NCBI RefSeq assembly: GCF_005503145.1
Contig: NZ_SCNV01000011.1
Coordinates: 104,115-168,114, forward strand
Direction: 5' to 3'
DNA length: 64,000 nucleotides
From: Burkholderia sp. 4M9327F10
Lineage (GTDB): Bacteria; Pseudomonadota; Gammaproteobacteria; Burkholderiales; Burkholderiaceae
Of this stretch, positions 27,874-36,593 are shown in pieces. The position numbers and the translations under genes were made by a program. The notes beneath the pieces are model-generated. The model ran no database searches. It had not been told where the DNA came from and saw only the letters and a list, made by a program, of their open reading frames with translations. Position 1 is the first letter of the stretch. Each line of letters starts with the position of its first letter.

Positions 27874-27947
27874 CTGGATCAAAATGTAGACCAGCTTTGG
27901 TTTTGTTTCAACCAATTTCAATATTCTGAAAGCAATCTGGTTCAGAT
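27874..27947. promoter_or_regulatory. Candidate pair of GntR operators between lhpH and its regulator
   Basis: The octamer CTGG-A/T-TCA occurs twice in the 181-bp divergent region, at 27874-27881 (CTGGATCA) and 27937-27944 (CTGGTTCA), exactly 63 bp apart, about six helical turns. The second is within a perfect palindrome ATCTG-GTT-CAGAT (27935-27947), 22 bp before the regulator ATG. FadR-type GntR proteins bind short palindromes of this size. Confidence 0.5.
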
Positions 27948-27968
27948 CGAGATCACCCGCCCCCACCT

Positions 27969-28685
27969 ATGGAAAACACGTTTCGCCCGAAGCAGATCTA
28001 CGAGCAGGTTGCCGAGCGCATTCGCGCCGAAATCCGCAGCGGCCAGTTCGCCGCGGAAGCGCGCTTGCCCTCGGAGCGCGAACTGGCCGCGCATTTCAAC
28101 GTGGGACGCCCGGCGGTACGCGAGGCGATCGGCGCGCTGCAGAACGAAGGGCTTGTAATCACGCGGCGCAACTCGGGCACCTATGTCTGCGCGGACGCGC
28201 CGCAGCGTCTGGCCGCGGCGCCGCTGCAACCCGCTTCGCTGGCCGATCCGGACTTCAGCCCGAGCTCCACGCTGGATGTGCGTCTGATCCTCGAACCGGC
28301 TATTGCCCGGCGCGCGGCGGCGCATGCGCAGCGCGACGAGCTGGCCGAGCACTACCTCGCGCAGATGGATTCGATTGTGGACGTGAGCGACCCGGCGCAG
28401 CGCGTGCTCTGGAACAACAGCGACCGCCTGTTTCACCGCCAGCTTGCGATGATGACGGGCGACGCCCTGCTGGTGAAGATCGCCGACGAAGTGGCGAAGA
28501 CCATGGACCAGCCGCTCTGGAAACGGCTCAAGGACGACGGCATTTACGATGCCGGGCGAATCCGCCTGTATGTCTCGGAACACCGGCTGATCTATGAGGC
28601 GATTGTCGGCGGCGACGCGGACGCGGCCGCGTTCTACGTCGAGCAGCACATCATGCGGGTGCGGCGCGATATCGCGCCGAAGTGA
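27969..28685 (+). CDS. GntR-family regulator, FadR/FCD subfamily
   Basis: The 238-residue protein has an N-terminal winged helix (IYEQVAERIRAEIRSGQF, LPSERELAAHFNVGRPAVREAIGAL) and an all-helical FCD ligand domain (from about 95: LDVRLILEPAIARRAAAHA, with metal-ligand type His residues in LFHRQLAMMTGDA and VEQHI). It faces the hydroxyproline operon and very likely represses it until a pathway compound binds. Confidence 0.92.
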   Translation: MENTFRPKQIYEQVAERIRAEIRSGQFAAEARLPSERELAAHFNVGRPAVREAIGALQNEGLVITRRNSGTYVCADAPQRLAAAPLQPASLADPDFSPSSTLDVRLILEPAIARRAAAHAQRDELAEHYLAQMDSIVDVSDPAQRVLWNNSDRLFHRQLAMMTGDALLVKIADEVAKTMDQPLWKRLKDDGIYDAGRIRLYVSEHRLIYEAIVGGDADAAAFYVEQHIMRVRRDIAPK

Positions 28686-28715
28686 AGTTTAGGGCCTCGG
28701 CCAGACATGGCGCGC

Positions 28716-28976
28716 TTACTGCGCCGAATCTTTGCTGGCGTTGCCGGAGGCGTGTCCGCCCTGCTTGAACATCGCGCGGCAAGCCGGGCTCAGTTCGCTG
28801 ATGTGCTGCTTCATGCAGGCGGTGATTTTGTCCTTGTTGGGAATGTCCTCGCTGCAAAAATGCATCGCGTCGCTGCGGCAGGCCTTTTCCTGCTCGTCGC
28901 GAGTGTCGGCGCTCGTTTCGCTGACCGCCATCAGCGCAAGGAAACCGATGGCGAAGAAAGCTTGGTATCGTTTCAT
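28716..28976 (-). CDS. Small secreted Cys-rich repeat protein
   Basis: The 86-residue product has a signal peptide (MKRYQAFFAIGFLALMAVSETSA) and a mature part with four Cys in the pattern CRSDAMHFC ... ACMKQHISELSPAC, which matches the short bacterial Cys-rich GLG1-type repeat. The four Cys probably form two disulfides in the periplasm. Function of such proteins is unknown. It is convergent with the GntR gene, 30 bp away. Confidence 0.7.
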   Translation of the reverse strand: MKRYQAFFAIGFLALMAVSETSADTRDEQEKACRSDAMHFCSEDIPNKDKITACMKQHISELSPACRAMFKQGGHASGNASKDSAQ

Positions 28977-29091
28977 TGAGGCTCCGGGTTAGCAGGTCGA
29001 TCCGCGGTGCCAATTGCGCACCACCCGCCTGTCCCTCAGCAGAATTCGGGCCTGCTGAACGGGCATGCGCCTGCTGCCCTGACCATCCCGT

Positions 29092-29724
29092 TCAGCGAGC
29101 CGCGCGGGTCAGCGTCAAGCCGCGCCCAGCGTAAAAGCGCGCCATGGTTGCAAACGGCAGATAGACATCGCTTTGATACGGCGCGATGCCCGACGGATTG
29201 TGAAACCACACGCCCTCGGCATCGCGCCCATGCAGCAGGATCAGATGGCCGCCGCGCTGGGCATTCGGCGCATCCGGATAGCGGATTTCCGCGCTCACCG
29301 AAACGATCGCCAGCGTGTCGCTGTCAAGCCGCGCGGCCATTTCCTCCAGCGTGGCCTCGGGCCACACCTGCACCCGCAAGCCGAAGGCGCGCTCGGTCCA
29401 ACTCGCGAACGGCCGGTAAATCAGTCCGTCGACGCCACCGTCCTCGCGCATCCGGTACACCTCGTGGCGCAGCGCTTCGTCGAGCAAGGCCGCGCGCGGT
29501 GCGTGTCCGATGCCCCAGAAGTCGAGCGCCGATTCCAGGCAGGTCAGGCCGCACAGGCGCTGCGCCCAGAAACGGTAATGGTCCGGCTCGGTAAAGCCGC
29601 TGCGTTGCCATGCGGGGTCGTCACAAGGGTCCGCGTCGTCTTCGACGATGGGCCGCACCCATTCGGGACTTCCCCATTGCGAGTAATACGGCACGCCGGT
29701 ATGACGAATAATGTCGTGTTTCAT
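29092..29724 (-). CDS. C39-like (papain-fold) peptidase family protein
   Basis: From ATG 29722-29724 the product is 210 residues. VPYYSQWGSPEW near the start, RLCGLTCLESALDFW (candidate catalytic Cys58), RGGHLILLHG (candidate His) and FHNPSG fit the peptidase C39-like domain. There is no signal peptide and no transporter, so it is likely a soluble cytoplasmic hydrolase or an inactive relative. Upstream in-frame ATG codons at 29733 and 29802 are less likely. It shares a divergent promoter region with the BetR-type regulator. Confidence 0.7.
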   Translation of the reverse strand: MKHDIIRHTGVPYYSQWGSPEWVRPIVEDDADPCDDPAWQRSGFTEPDHYRFWAQRLCGLTCLESALDFWGIGHAPRAALLDEALRHEVYRMREDGGVDGLIYRPFASWTERAFGLRVQVWPEATLEEMAARLDSDTLAIVSVSAEIRYPDAPNAQRGGHLILLHGRDAEGVWFHNPSGIAPYQSDVYLPFATMARFYAGRGLTLTRAAR

Positions 29725-30076
29725 GAAGGGCATCAGGTTGTCTGGAAAGGTGCTCGCAAAAGCAATCGCGCTATGCTCGCATGAAAGACCACAATGGATC
29801 ACACTTCATTACAAGTCGCTGCCGTTTTCCCCGGTAAAATACGCAACGCACATATGGCTTAACCTCGCCGCCCAACCGGCTCGAGGCTGCTGCCCGAGCA
29901 GACCCGCGGCATCCCGCTGCGGCTGTGCGAAAGCAGCAACGCCGCGTTTTTTTGCTGTACATTTGCTCTCCCATGCGTGGCCGGTCGGCTCGCAAAGAAA
30001 GCGGTGCGAAGCATCGCTGTCAAGCCTTATCGCGTCCTACACCCGACACATTTATAAAGACGGACCACCACGCAGC
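29725..30076. other. Divergent intergenic region C39-like gene / BetR-REC gene
   Basis: About 350 bp with no convincing gene. An open frame continues upstream of the BetR-type gene here, but it is Cys/Arg/Ser-rich and lacks family similarity. Promoters of both flanking genes are expected. Confidence 0.5.
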
Positions 30077-30931
30077 ATGGCCAACGAAGCAACCTCACCT
30101 GACTCCATCGCAGTCGCGGAACGCGTGCGCGAGTTGATGAGCCGTCACGGCATTGGTAAGCGGCAGCAGACCACGGAGTTGTGCCGCATTCTCGACCTGA
30201 GTTTTTCTCAAGGGCACCGCAAACTCCGCGGCAACAGTCCGTGGACGTTATCGCAGATCAAGAAAGTCGCCGAGGTGTTCGGCGAGCCGGCCGCGCAACT
30301 GTTCGGCGCGCAATCGCTCGACCCCGGCATGGTGGGCGCCATCGCCCAGGAAGCCGTGTTCTCCATCGGCGGCATCGAACTCGCCTGCACTGCCTGGGTT
30401 GGCGCGGCACTGGAACCGGGCAGCCGCCCCGAATTCGTCGCCTATTCGAAGCAGGGGCAATGGCGTGTCACGCGTCACGATGGCGCGCTCTATCAAAGCG
30501 CCTTCGAAGTTCACAAGATTGAAATCTATCCGCGCCGCGCGGAAGCCGACAAGCCGCTGATCGCGGTGGTCGACGACGACCAGGCCTCGGCCGACAACCT
30601 GCGCGACTATCTCGATCGCAGCGGCTTCGGCGCGGTGGCCATCTACGGTCTGGCCGCGTTCGTCGAGCAGTTGCAGACCCAGGTGTTCGACGGCGTGGTG
30701 ATCGACTGGCTGTTCGGCACGCAGACCTCCGCGGCGGCAATTCGCGCGGTGCGCGCTTCGGAGAATCCGGACGCGCCCGTGTTCGTGCTGACCGGCGAAC
30801 TGCTGACCGGCAAGGCCAGCGAGTCCGAGATCAGCGAGATCATCCGCGATTACAACGTGGCGTGTTATGAGAAGCCCGCGCGCATGGCCATTCTCGTGGC
30901 CGACCTGTCGAAGCGGCTGAACCGCGCCTAG
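30077..30931 (+). CDS. Response regulator with N-terminal BetR-type HTH and C-terminal receiver
   Basis: The 284-residue protein has a BetR-type helix-turn-helix region at 14-78 (VAERVRELMSRHGIGKRQQ, LDLSFSQGHRKLRG, WTLSQIKKVAEVFGEP), a middle linker domain, then a receiver at about 160-280 with the acidic pair in AVVDDDQ, phospho-acceptor Asp210 (VVIDWLFG), Thr in FVLTGEL and Lys in CYEKPA. HTH before receiver is the reverse of most response regulators. It is convergent with a hybrid kinase ending 71 bp away, its most likely partner. Confidence 0.88.
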   Translation: MANEATSPDSIAVAERVRELMSRHGIGKRQQTTELCRILDLSFSQGHRKLRGNSPWTLSQIKKVAEVFGEPAAQLFGAQSLDPGMVGAIAQEAVFSIGGIELACTAWVGAALEPGSRPEFVAYSKQGQWRVTRHDGALYQSAFEVHKIEIYPRRAEADKPLIAVVDDDQASADNLRDYLDRSGFGAVAIYGLAAFVEQLQTQVFDGVVIDWLFGTQTSAAAIRAVRASENPDAPVFVLTGELLTGKASESEISEIIRDYNVACYEKPARMAILVADLSKRLNRA

Positions 30932-31002
30932 GCGTTTGCTTTTGGCGCTCCCGGCATCGGACCGGGCGGAAAGCGCGGCGTGATATCGGCATCAAGCCAG
31001 CA

Positions 31003-32823
31003 TCACGCCAGCATCGAGCCGCCTGTCAAACCGTGCTGCGCAGCCAGCGCCCGTTGCAGCGCACCGCGCAATTCCTCGTAGTGCACCGGCTTCACGAGGT
31101 ACTCGAAGAATGGCGCCGTGTCGGCGGGCGGCGCCTCCGGTGCATAAGCGCTGATCGCAATCACGGGTGCGCCGGAAGACGGTCCGCTGCGGGCGCTGAA
31201 TTCCGCGAAGAACGCGTAGCCATCCTGATCCGGCATGTGCAGGTCCAGCAACATCACGTCGCAGCGCCGCAGGTCGAGCCACGCCAGCGCATCTTTGGCA
31301 TTCGCCACAGCGGTCGCCTCGTAGCCCATATGCGTAATCATTTCCCACAGCGACTCGCGAATCAGGCCGTTGTCGTCGACGATCAGCACCTGTGAGCGCT
31401 CGCGGTCCTGCGCGCTCGCCGCCGTCGCATCGGGCGGCACGGCCGGCTCGACCGGCCCCACCGGAATCGTCACCGTAAAGGTGGTACCCTGGCCCACCTC
31501 GCTTTCCACCGCGACGCTGCCGCCGAACAGCTTCAGTAGCCCCTGCACGATCGCGAGACCCATGCCCGCTCCCTCGAAACGCCGCGTACGCGAGCCGTCG
31601 AGCTGGGTGAATTCCTTGAACATCAACGGCAACTGCTTGGGCGGCACGCCCGGCCCGGTGTCGCTCACCACGATGGTCAGCACCGCCAGCCGCTGCGCGA
31701 GCCGCACCCGCACCGAACCCTTCTCGGTGTAGCGAATCGCGTTGGTCACGAGGTTGCTGACGATCTGACGGATCCGATGCGGATCGGAGTCGACCGGTCC
31801 GGTCAGGCCGCTCGCCTCGCTTTCGAGCGCAAGCCCGCGGGCGTGCGCGGCCGGCATGTGCTCGTCGACGATCGACGCCAGCAGCTCGCGCGGCTCGAAT
31901 TGCTCATAACGCAGTTCGAGCTTGCCGGCGCCAAGGCGCGCGTAGTCGGTCAGGTCGCGCATTTGCGCTTCCAGATGCCGCGCCGCGCTTTCGAGCCTCT
32001 GGATCACCTTGCGGTCGGCTTCGGACTGGAAGTTAAAGCCCAGCAGTTCGATCGACGACACGATCGCGTGCAGCGGCGTGCGCAACTCATGGCTGATCAT
32101 GCCGAGAAAAGCGTCTTTCGCGAGGCTGGCCTCGCGCGCAGCGCGGGTCGCCTGGTGCTCTGCTTCGAGGGCGGCGCGCTGCTGGCGGATCAGGCGGCTA
32201 CGGCGCCGGCCGTTCACTACCAGCAGCAGCGTAGCGGCGGCCGACAGCAGCACCAGCATGAACCCCGCGGCAAACAGCATGCGCCGCTTGTCGATAAAGT
32301 CGCGGCTGAGCGCTTCGCGGTCGGCGACGTCGGCAAAACGGCGCGTCAAGGCGAGATCGTTGACCTCCTGCCAGTGTGCACGCAACTCGGCGACAATCTG
32401 GTCCGCCTGGCGCGGATCGCGCGGCAACGCATCGAATTCGGGCTCGAGCTTGTCCAGCATCACCTCGAGCGTGTGGATTTCGCTCTCCTGCCGCTGCAGC
32501 AAAGCGAGCTGGCTTACCAGCATGCGCGTGGAGCCGGCCATCACATGCAGCTTCGACTGCAGCACTTCGTAGCGCAACTGCAGCCGCGGATAGTCGACAT
32601 CGGTGCCGCCGCGGTACAGCAGCAACTGGTTCTCCAGTCGCGCGTAGGCGATCTGCAACTGCGCGGCGTCCCAGTAGTAGCCGTCGTACGTGCCCGTGAG
32701 CAACTGCGTGGAGCGCGGGTTGAGCAGGTTGGCGTACATCAGATAGCCAATCGCTGCAAGCGGCGCGGCGAGCGCGGTGGCCCAAACGGCCGCCAGCAGC
32801 CAGCGCCGCAGCCGGTGCGGCAT
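31003..32823 (-). CDS. Membrane hybrid sensor histidine kinase
   Basis: The 606-residue protein has two membrane helices (about 9-30 and 183-204) bounding a 150-residue helical periplasmic domain, a HisKA domain with His245 in MISHELRTPLHAI, an HATPase domain (VSNLVTNAIRYTEKG, VSDTGPGVP, GMGLAIVQGL), and a C-terminal receiver with VLIVDDN and Asp527 in MLLDLHMPDQDG. The start ATG overlaps the stop of the upstream molybdopterin-fold gene in TAATG, so the two are made together. The periplasmic domain has no family I recognise. Confidence 0.93.
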   Translation of the reverse strand: MPHRLRRWLLAAVWATALAAPLAAIGYLMYANLLNPRSTQLLTGTYDGYYWDAAQLQIAYARLENQLLLYRGGTDVDYPRLQLRYEVLQSKLHVMAGSTRMLVSQLALLQRQESEIHTLEVMLDKLEPEFDALPRDPRQADQIVAELRAHWQEVNDLALTRRFADVADREALSRDFIDKRRMLFAAGFMLVLLSAAATLLLVVNGRRRSRLIRQQRAALEAEHQATRAAREASLAKDAFLGMISHELRTPLHAIVSSIELLGFNFQSEADRKVIQRLESAARHLEAQMRDLTDYARLGAGKLELRYEQFEPRELLASIVDEHMPAAHARGLALESEASGLTGPVDSDPHRIRQIVSNLVTNAIRYTEKGSVRVRLAQRLAVLTIVVSDTGPGVPPKQLPLMFKEFTQLDGSRTRRFEGAGMGLAIVQGLLKLFGGSVAVESEVGQGTTFTVTIPVGPVEPAVPPDATAASAQDRERSQVLIVDDNGLIRESLWEMITHMGYEATAVANAKDALAWLDLRRCDVMLLDLHMPDQDGYAFFAEFSARSGPSSGAPVIAISAYAPEAPPADTAPFFEYLVKPVHYEELRGALQRALAAQHGLTGGSMLA

Positions 32824-33323
32824 TACTTGACGATCAAGCCCTTGATTTGCCATACAAATTTCGAGTCCGCGTCGGCGCCCGAGAGTTCCGTGGGAAAGGC
32901 GTCGCGCGGATAGATAATAAACAGCGGTCCGAAGTCGCTGACCTTTAAACGCTTGCCGTTCATGCTGTACGCGACGATGACCCCATAGCGGTCGCAATCC
33001 GACACAGGAATGGTTTCCGCATAGTCATCGAGCGTGCGCACCTCGATCTGGCTGCCGTGCGCGCCCACCAGCTTCAGGATATCCGCGAGCAACGGACCTG
33101 AGAAGGTCGAACGGGGCGTCCATGTGGTCGAGGTGGTAATCGAATGAACCGGCAGTGCCAGAAGCTGTGCCTCCGTGACGTGATAAACCTTGTGCGACGG
33201 ATCATTGATGCTGGCGATCGCGCCCGACACGTCGAGCGCGAGCGGCGCAGCCTGGGCAAACCCCGCCCCGAGCGCCATGGCGAGGCACGCGATCCATCGC
33301 GCGCCTTTCTTGTAGTAGTGCAT
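32823..33323 (-). CDS. Periplasmic molybdopterin-binding-fold protein coupled to the kinase
   Basis: From ATG 33321-33323 the product is 166 residues with a signal peptide (MHYYKKGARWIACLAMALGAGFAQA). The rest resembles the oxidoreductase molybdopterin-binding (sulfite oxidase) domain in short form: FSGPLLADILKLVGA, RTLDDYAETIPVSDCDRYGVIVAYSMNGKRL split around DFGPLFIIYPRD. The one Cys of the mature part is in VSDCD, not where the Mo ligand sits in sulfite oxidases, so a catalytic role is doubtful. A Shine-Dalgarno AAGG lies about 8 nt before this ATG; another ATG is at 33341. As it is coupled to the kinase it may act as periplasmic sensor partner. Confidence 0.72.
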   Translation of the reverse strand: MHYYKKGARWIACLAMALGAGFAQAAPLALDVSGAIASINDPSHKVYHVTEAQLLALPVHSITTSTTWTPRSTFSGPLLADILKLVGAHGSQIEVRTLDDYAETIPVSDCDRYGVIVAYSMNGKRLKVSDFGPLFIIYPRDAFPTELSGADADSKFVWQIKGLIVK

Positions 33324-33444
33324 TTCAACGGCCTTTTTCATCTGTTTTTTTGTCTTTTTTGCCGGCGCGCAATGGCCGGACCGCCCGCATGATATCGCCA
33401 AACGGACGTGCTGCAAAAAGCCCCGAAGCGCGCCCTGACACCGC

Positions 33445-35109
33445 TCACTCCTTGCCGTCCGCGAGGCGCAGATGGCGCGCCGCGCGCTGCGAGGCCACCA
33501 TGATCAGCTTCATGGTCGCCCGCGTGGCGCCGACGAACAGCTTGCGGGCGCTGCGCTCGTCGAAGGTTTCGAAATCGACCTCGGTCAGGATCACGCAGGG
33601 CGCCGACTGGCCCTTGAAGCGGTAGATCGATTCCAGCAGCACGTCGCCCTCGCGATACTCCGGATTGCCGAACAGGTCGTACTTGCCGGTGAAGCTGCGC
33701 ACGCGGTGCGGTCCGAGCTGGTCCAGTGAGCTCAGCACGGAATTTTCGCGGCCGCGGAACGACAACACGGCAATGTCCTGCTTGCGGAACCCTAGCGAGA
33801 GCGCCTGGGTAATCGCGCGCTTGGTGGCGTCGATACAGCCTTCGGCCGCGTGCGCGGCGTCGTAAGTGGAGAGCGACAGGTCGGAGCCGTCGAACGGGCT
33901 GCCCGAGGCCAGCGCCGCCGCAAACGGCACCTCGGCGCCCACCACGTCGCGCACGTAGTCGAGAATGTCGCGCGGGCTGCGGTAGTTCGTCGTCTCCTTG
34001 AGCGTGGTCCAACCCGGCAGGTCGACCGGCGCGCGCATATAGAGGTTCTGCAGCGGATCCTCCAGCCACCACCATGCCGCGCCCGGGCGCAACAGCCGTT
34101 CGAGCGCGGCGACCCACGGCTGCTGGAAATCCTGCCCTTCGTCGACGATCAAGACATCGAACTGCCAGCGCGCGTCGATCGGCGTGTCGACGAAAATCTG
34201 TTCGAGCTGATTGAAGATATCGTCGGCCTGGAAGTCGGGGTTGCAGCCGCCGTCGCGGGCAATCCAGTCGCACAACTGGTGATAGTTCGCCACTTTCGCT
34301 TCGGGCGGCGCCACCCGCGCGATATGGTCGGCGAGCGGCCGGTTGAAGCACACGTATAACGGCCGCTGGCCGCGCGCTACCGCGTCCTTCATCACCTGCA
34401 CGGCCAGTTGCGTCTTGCCTGAGCCGGCCGTGCCGGCCACCCGCAGACGGAACGGCGTGAATTCGAGGCGCCGCGCCCACGTGGCAAGACCGCCGGCCAG
34501 ACGCGTGACGAGCGTGCCCGCCTGGCCGACCAGTGCGCTGGCGTCCGGGGTCAAGGCCAGTTCGTCGGCGAGAAAGTGGTGAATCTTCGCGGCGCAGGCA
34601 AGGCGCGGCTCGTCGGCCGGCAACGCCTCGCGAATGACGGCGGCAAGCCGCTCCTTGCGGGTCGCGTCGACAATTCGCGCCGGGTTGACGCCGGCAATCG
34701 CCGCGTCCTTGACGACGTGATCGGGGCAGTAAAGCAGTTCCTCGATGAAATACGTGCCAGCGCCGAAGGCCGCGGTAAACCGCCGATGCATGCCTTCGAT
34801 AGTGCGCGCCAGCGCGATTGCCACATTGCGCTCGGTCTGCAGGTAGACCTTGACGAGCCCCTTGGGCGTCTCGCGCAAAAAGCCGGTTTTCTGCTCGACG
34901 ATCATCACGCGCCCGGACGGGCTGACAATCACAAAGTCCGCTTCCCCGAACACCGAGAAGCCCTGGTTGAGCCGCGTCCAGTGCACCCCGTGATACACGG
35001 TGTAAGCGTCGGGCAAGGCGCTTTCCAGCAGCGCAAGGGTTTCGCGTTCGCGCGCGGCGGCGCCGGTGGCAGCGAGGTTCTTCCAGTCGTCGGGGACAAT
35101 GCGGGCCAT
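33445..35109 (-). CDS. NERD nuclease-domain / UvrD-like superfamily 1 helicase
   Basis: The 554-residue protein starts MARIVPDDWKNL. Residues 15-130 form a NERD domain with a PD-(D/E)xK-like core: Asp58 in GEADFVIV, then Glu72-x-Lys74 in MIVEQKTG. A superfamily 1 motor follows: Walker A GTAGSGKT (226-233), Walker B VLIVDEGQDFQ, motif NYRSP, and motif VI GATRA near the C-terminus. Such proteins are linked to DNA processing and sometimes to defence, but their roles are mostly unknown. It stands alone, with no methylase or other defence gene beside it. Confidence 0.88.
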   Translation of the reverse strand: MARIVPDDWKNLAATGAAARERETLALLESALPDAYTVYHGVHWTRLNQGFSVFGEADFVIVSPSGRVMIVEQKTGFLRETPKGLVKVYLQTERNVAIALARTIEGMHRRFTAAFGAGTYFIEELLYCPDHVVKDAAIAGVNPARIVDATRKERLAAVIREALPADEPRLACAAKIHHFLADELALTPDASALVGQAGTLVTRLAGGLATWARRLEFTPFRLRVAGTAGSGKTQLAVQVMKDAVARGQRPLYVCFNRPLADHIARVAPPEAKVANYHQLCDWIARDGGCNPDFQADDIFNQLEQIFVDTPIDARWQFDVLIVDEGQDFQQPWVAALERLLRPGAAWWWLEDPLQNLYMRAPVDLPGWTTLKETTNYRSPRDILDYVRDVVGAEVPFAAALASGSPFDGSDLSLSTYDAAHAAEGCIDATKRAITQALSLGFRKQDIAVLSFRGRENSVLSSLDQLGPHRVRSFTGKYDLFGNPEYREGDVLLESIYRFKGQSAPCVILTEVDFETFDERSARKLFVGATRATMKLIMVASQRAARHLRLADGKE

Positions 35110-35272
35110 GCGATGCCTCGTCGTATTCGGGTGTGCCCATTGTACGCAACGACCTTGCGGTTCCGGCATCGGCCAATCGGCAGAAGGTAATTACAAGGTG
35201 CTTCGTGTATCGTTGCTGCTTGAACGCCGCGCCCACGTGCGGCTTGCCAACCATGAAATGAGGATTTGCCGG

Positions 35273-35899
35273 ATGATTACGATCTGGGGACGCGCCAACT
35301 CGGTCAACGTTCAGAAAGTGCTGTGGTGTTGCGACGAACTCGTGCTGCCGTACGAGCGCATTGATGCGGGCATGCAGTTCGGCCGCAACAACGAGCCGGA
35401 ATACCTGGCAATGAATCCCAACGCTCGCGTTCCGACCCTGGTCGACGGCGACTTCGTGTTGTGGGAGTCGAACTCGATCCTGCGCTATCTGGTCATGCAA
35501 TACGCCCCGGCGAGCCCGCTCTATCCGCCGGAACCCAGGCAGCGCGCGAGCATCGACCGCTGGCTCGACTGGTCGCTATCCACCCTGCAACCCGCCGAGC
35601 GTCCGGTCTTCTGGGCACTCGTGCGCACGCCGGCCGCTGAGCGCGACACGGCCAAACTCGCCACGGACTTCGCCGCCGTCGCAGTGCTGTGGAAACTGGT
35701 CGACGCGCATCTGCAAGGCCGCTTCTTCCTCGAAGGCGAAAAATGCTCGCTGGCCGACCTCGTGATCGGCGCTTACGCGAAACGCTGGTTCGGACTGGAA
35801 GGCATCGAGCGTCTGCCGCTGCCGAACCTCGAGCGCTGGTACTCGCGCCTCGCCACCCGCGCCGGCTTCAAAAAGTACGTCGACTTTCCGCTGACCTGA
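35273..35899 (+). CDS. Glutathione S-transferase
   Basis: The 208-residue protein has the GST thioredoxin-like half (MITIWGRANSVNVQKVLWCCDEL, NPNARVPTLVDGDFVLWESNSILRYL) with the glutathione-contact VPTL and ESNSI, then the helical half with SLADLVIGAYAKRW. The first 19 residues resemble bacterial GSTs with Ser or Asn at the active site rather than Tyr. An upstream in-frame ATG at 35258 is possible. It is followed by a second GST 16 bp on, so the two and the TPR gene likely form one operon. Confidence 0.93.
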   Translation: MITIWGRANSVNVQKVLWCCDELVLPYERIDAGMQFGRNNEPEYLAMNPNARVPTLVDGDFVLWESNSILRYLVMQYAPASPLYPPEPRQRASIDRWLDWSLSTLQPAERPVFWALVRTPAAERDTAKLATDFAAVAVLWKLVDAHLQGRFFLEGEKCSLADLVIGAYAKRWFGLEGIERLPLPNLERWYSRLATRAGFKKYVDFPLT

Positions 35900-35915
35900 A
35901 CGCCCCACACCTGAC

Positions 35916-36593
35916 ATGACAATCACGCTTTACGCCTGGGGCACGCCAAATGGCCGCAAGGTCAGCGTCGCCCTCGAAGAGATGGAACTGCCCTACACGG
36001 TGGTTCCGGTCAACATCGGCAAGGGGGAGCAGTTCCAGCCCGAATTTCTGCGCATCAGCCCGAACAACAAGATTCCGGCCATCGTCGATCCGGACGGGCC
36101 GCCGGTCGCGGGCGGCGTCCCGGGTGCGGCCGGCGCAGCGGGCGGCGCGGGCGCGCCGGTCAGCGTGTTCGAATCGGGCGCGATCCTGCTCTATCTGGGC
36201 GAAAAGACCGGCAAGTTCCTGCCGGCCAGCCTGCGCGAGCGCGTGCCAGTGCTCGAATGGCTGATGTGGCAGATGGGCGGCTTCGGTCCGATGCCCGGCC
36301 AGGTGCACCACTTCGCCGCGCTCGAAGCAGAAGCCGACCGCCGCTACGGCCTGAAGCGCTTCTCGGACGAAACGCATCGCCTCTATGGCGTGCTCGACCG
36401 GCGGCTCGCGGAGGCGGAATTCGTCGCGGGCGAACTCTCGGTGGCCGATTTCGCAATTCTCGGCTGGGCCTGGCGGCACGAACGCCATAAGGTCGACCTC
36501 GCCAGCTACCCCAACGTGCGGCGCTGGTACGACACGCTGTTCGCGCGCCCCGGCGTGCAACGCGGCTTCGCGGTAAAGCTGGACAACGTATGA
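35916..36593 (+). CDS. Glutathione S-transferase with a Gly/Ala-rich insertion
   Basis: The 225-residue product begins MTITLYAWGTPNGRKVSVALEEMELPY, similar to YfcG/YghU-type GSTs in which Asn in TPNG replaces the usual catalytic residue. A low-complexity Gly/Ala/Pro insertion (about residues 61-81) sits between PAIVDPD and SVFESGAILLYL, inside the loop before the ESGA glutathione-binding strand; most relatives are shorter here. The stop overlaps the next gene start in ATGA. Confidence 0.92.
   Translation: MTITLYAWGTPNGRKVSVALEEMELPYTVVPVNIGKGEQFQPEFLRISPNNKIPAIVDPDGPPVAGGVPGAAGAAGGAGAPVSVFESGAILLYLGEKTGKFLPASLRERVPVLEWLMWQMGGFGPMPGQVHHFAALEAEADRRYGLKRFSDETHRLYGVLDRRLAEAEFVAGELSVADFAILGWAWRHERHKVDLASYPNVRRWYDTLFARPGVQRGFAVKLDNV

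Noticed and set aside
29711..30076. N-terminal extension of the BetR-REC protein
   Set aside because: The extension has low-complexity Cys/Arg/Ser sequence; family similarity starts at MANEATSPDS.
33338..35500. Minus-strand frame of 720 codons overlapping the NERD-helicase in another frame
   Set aside because: The helicase frame has all conserved motifs; this frame is Arg/Gly-rich and runs beyond the gene at both ends.
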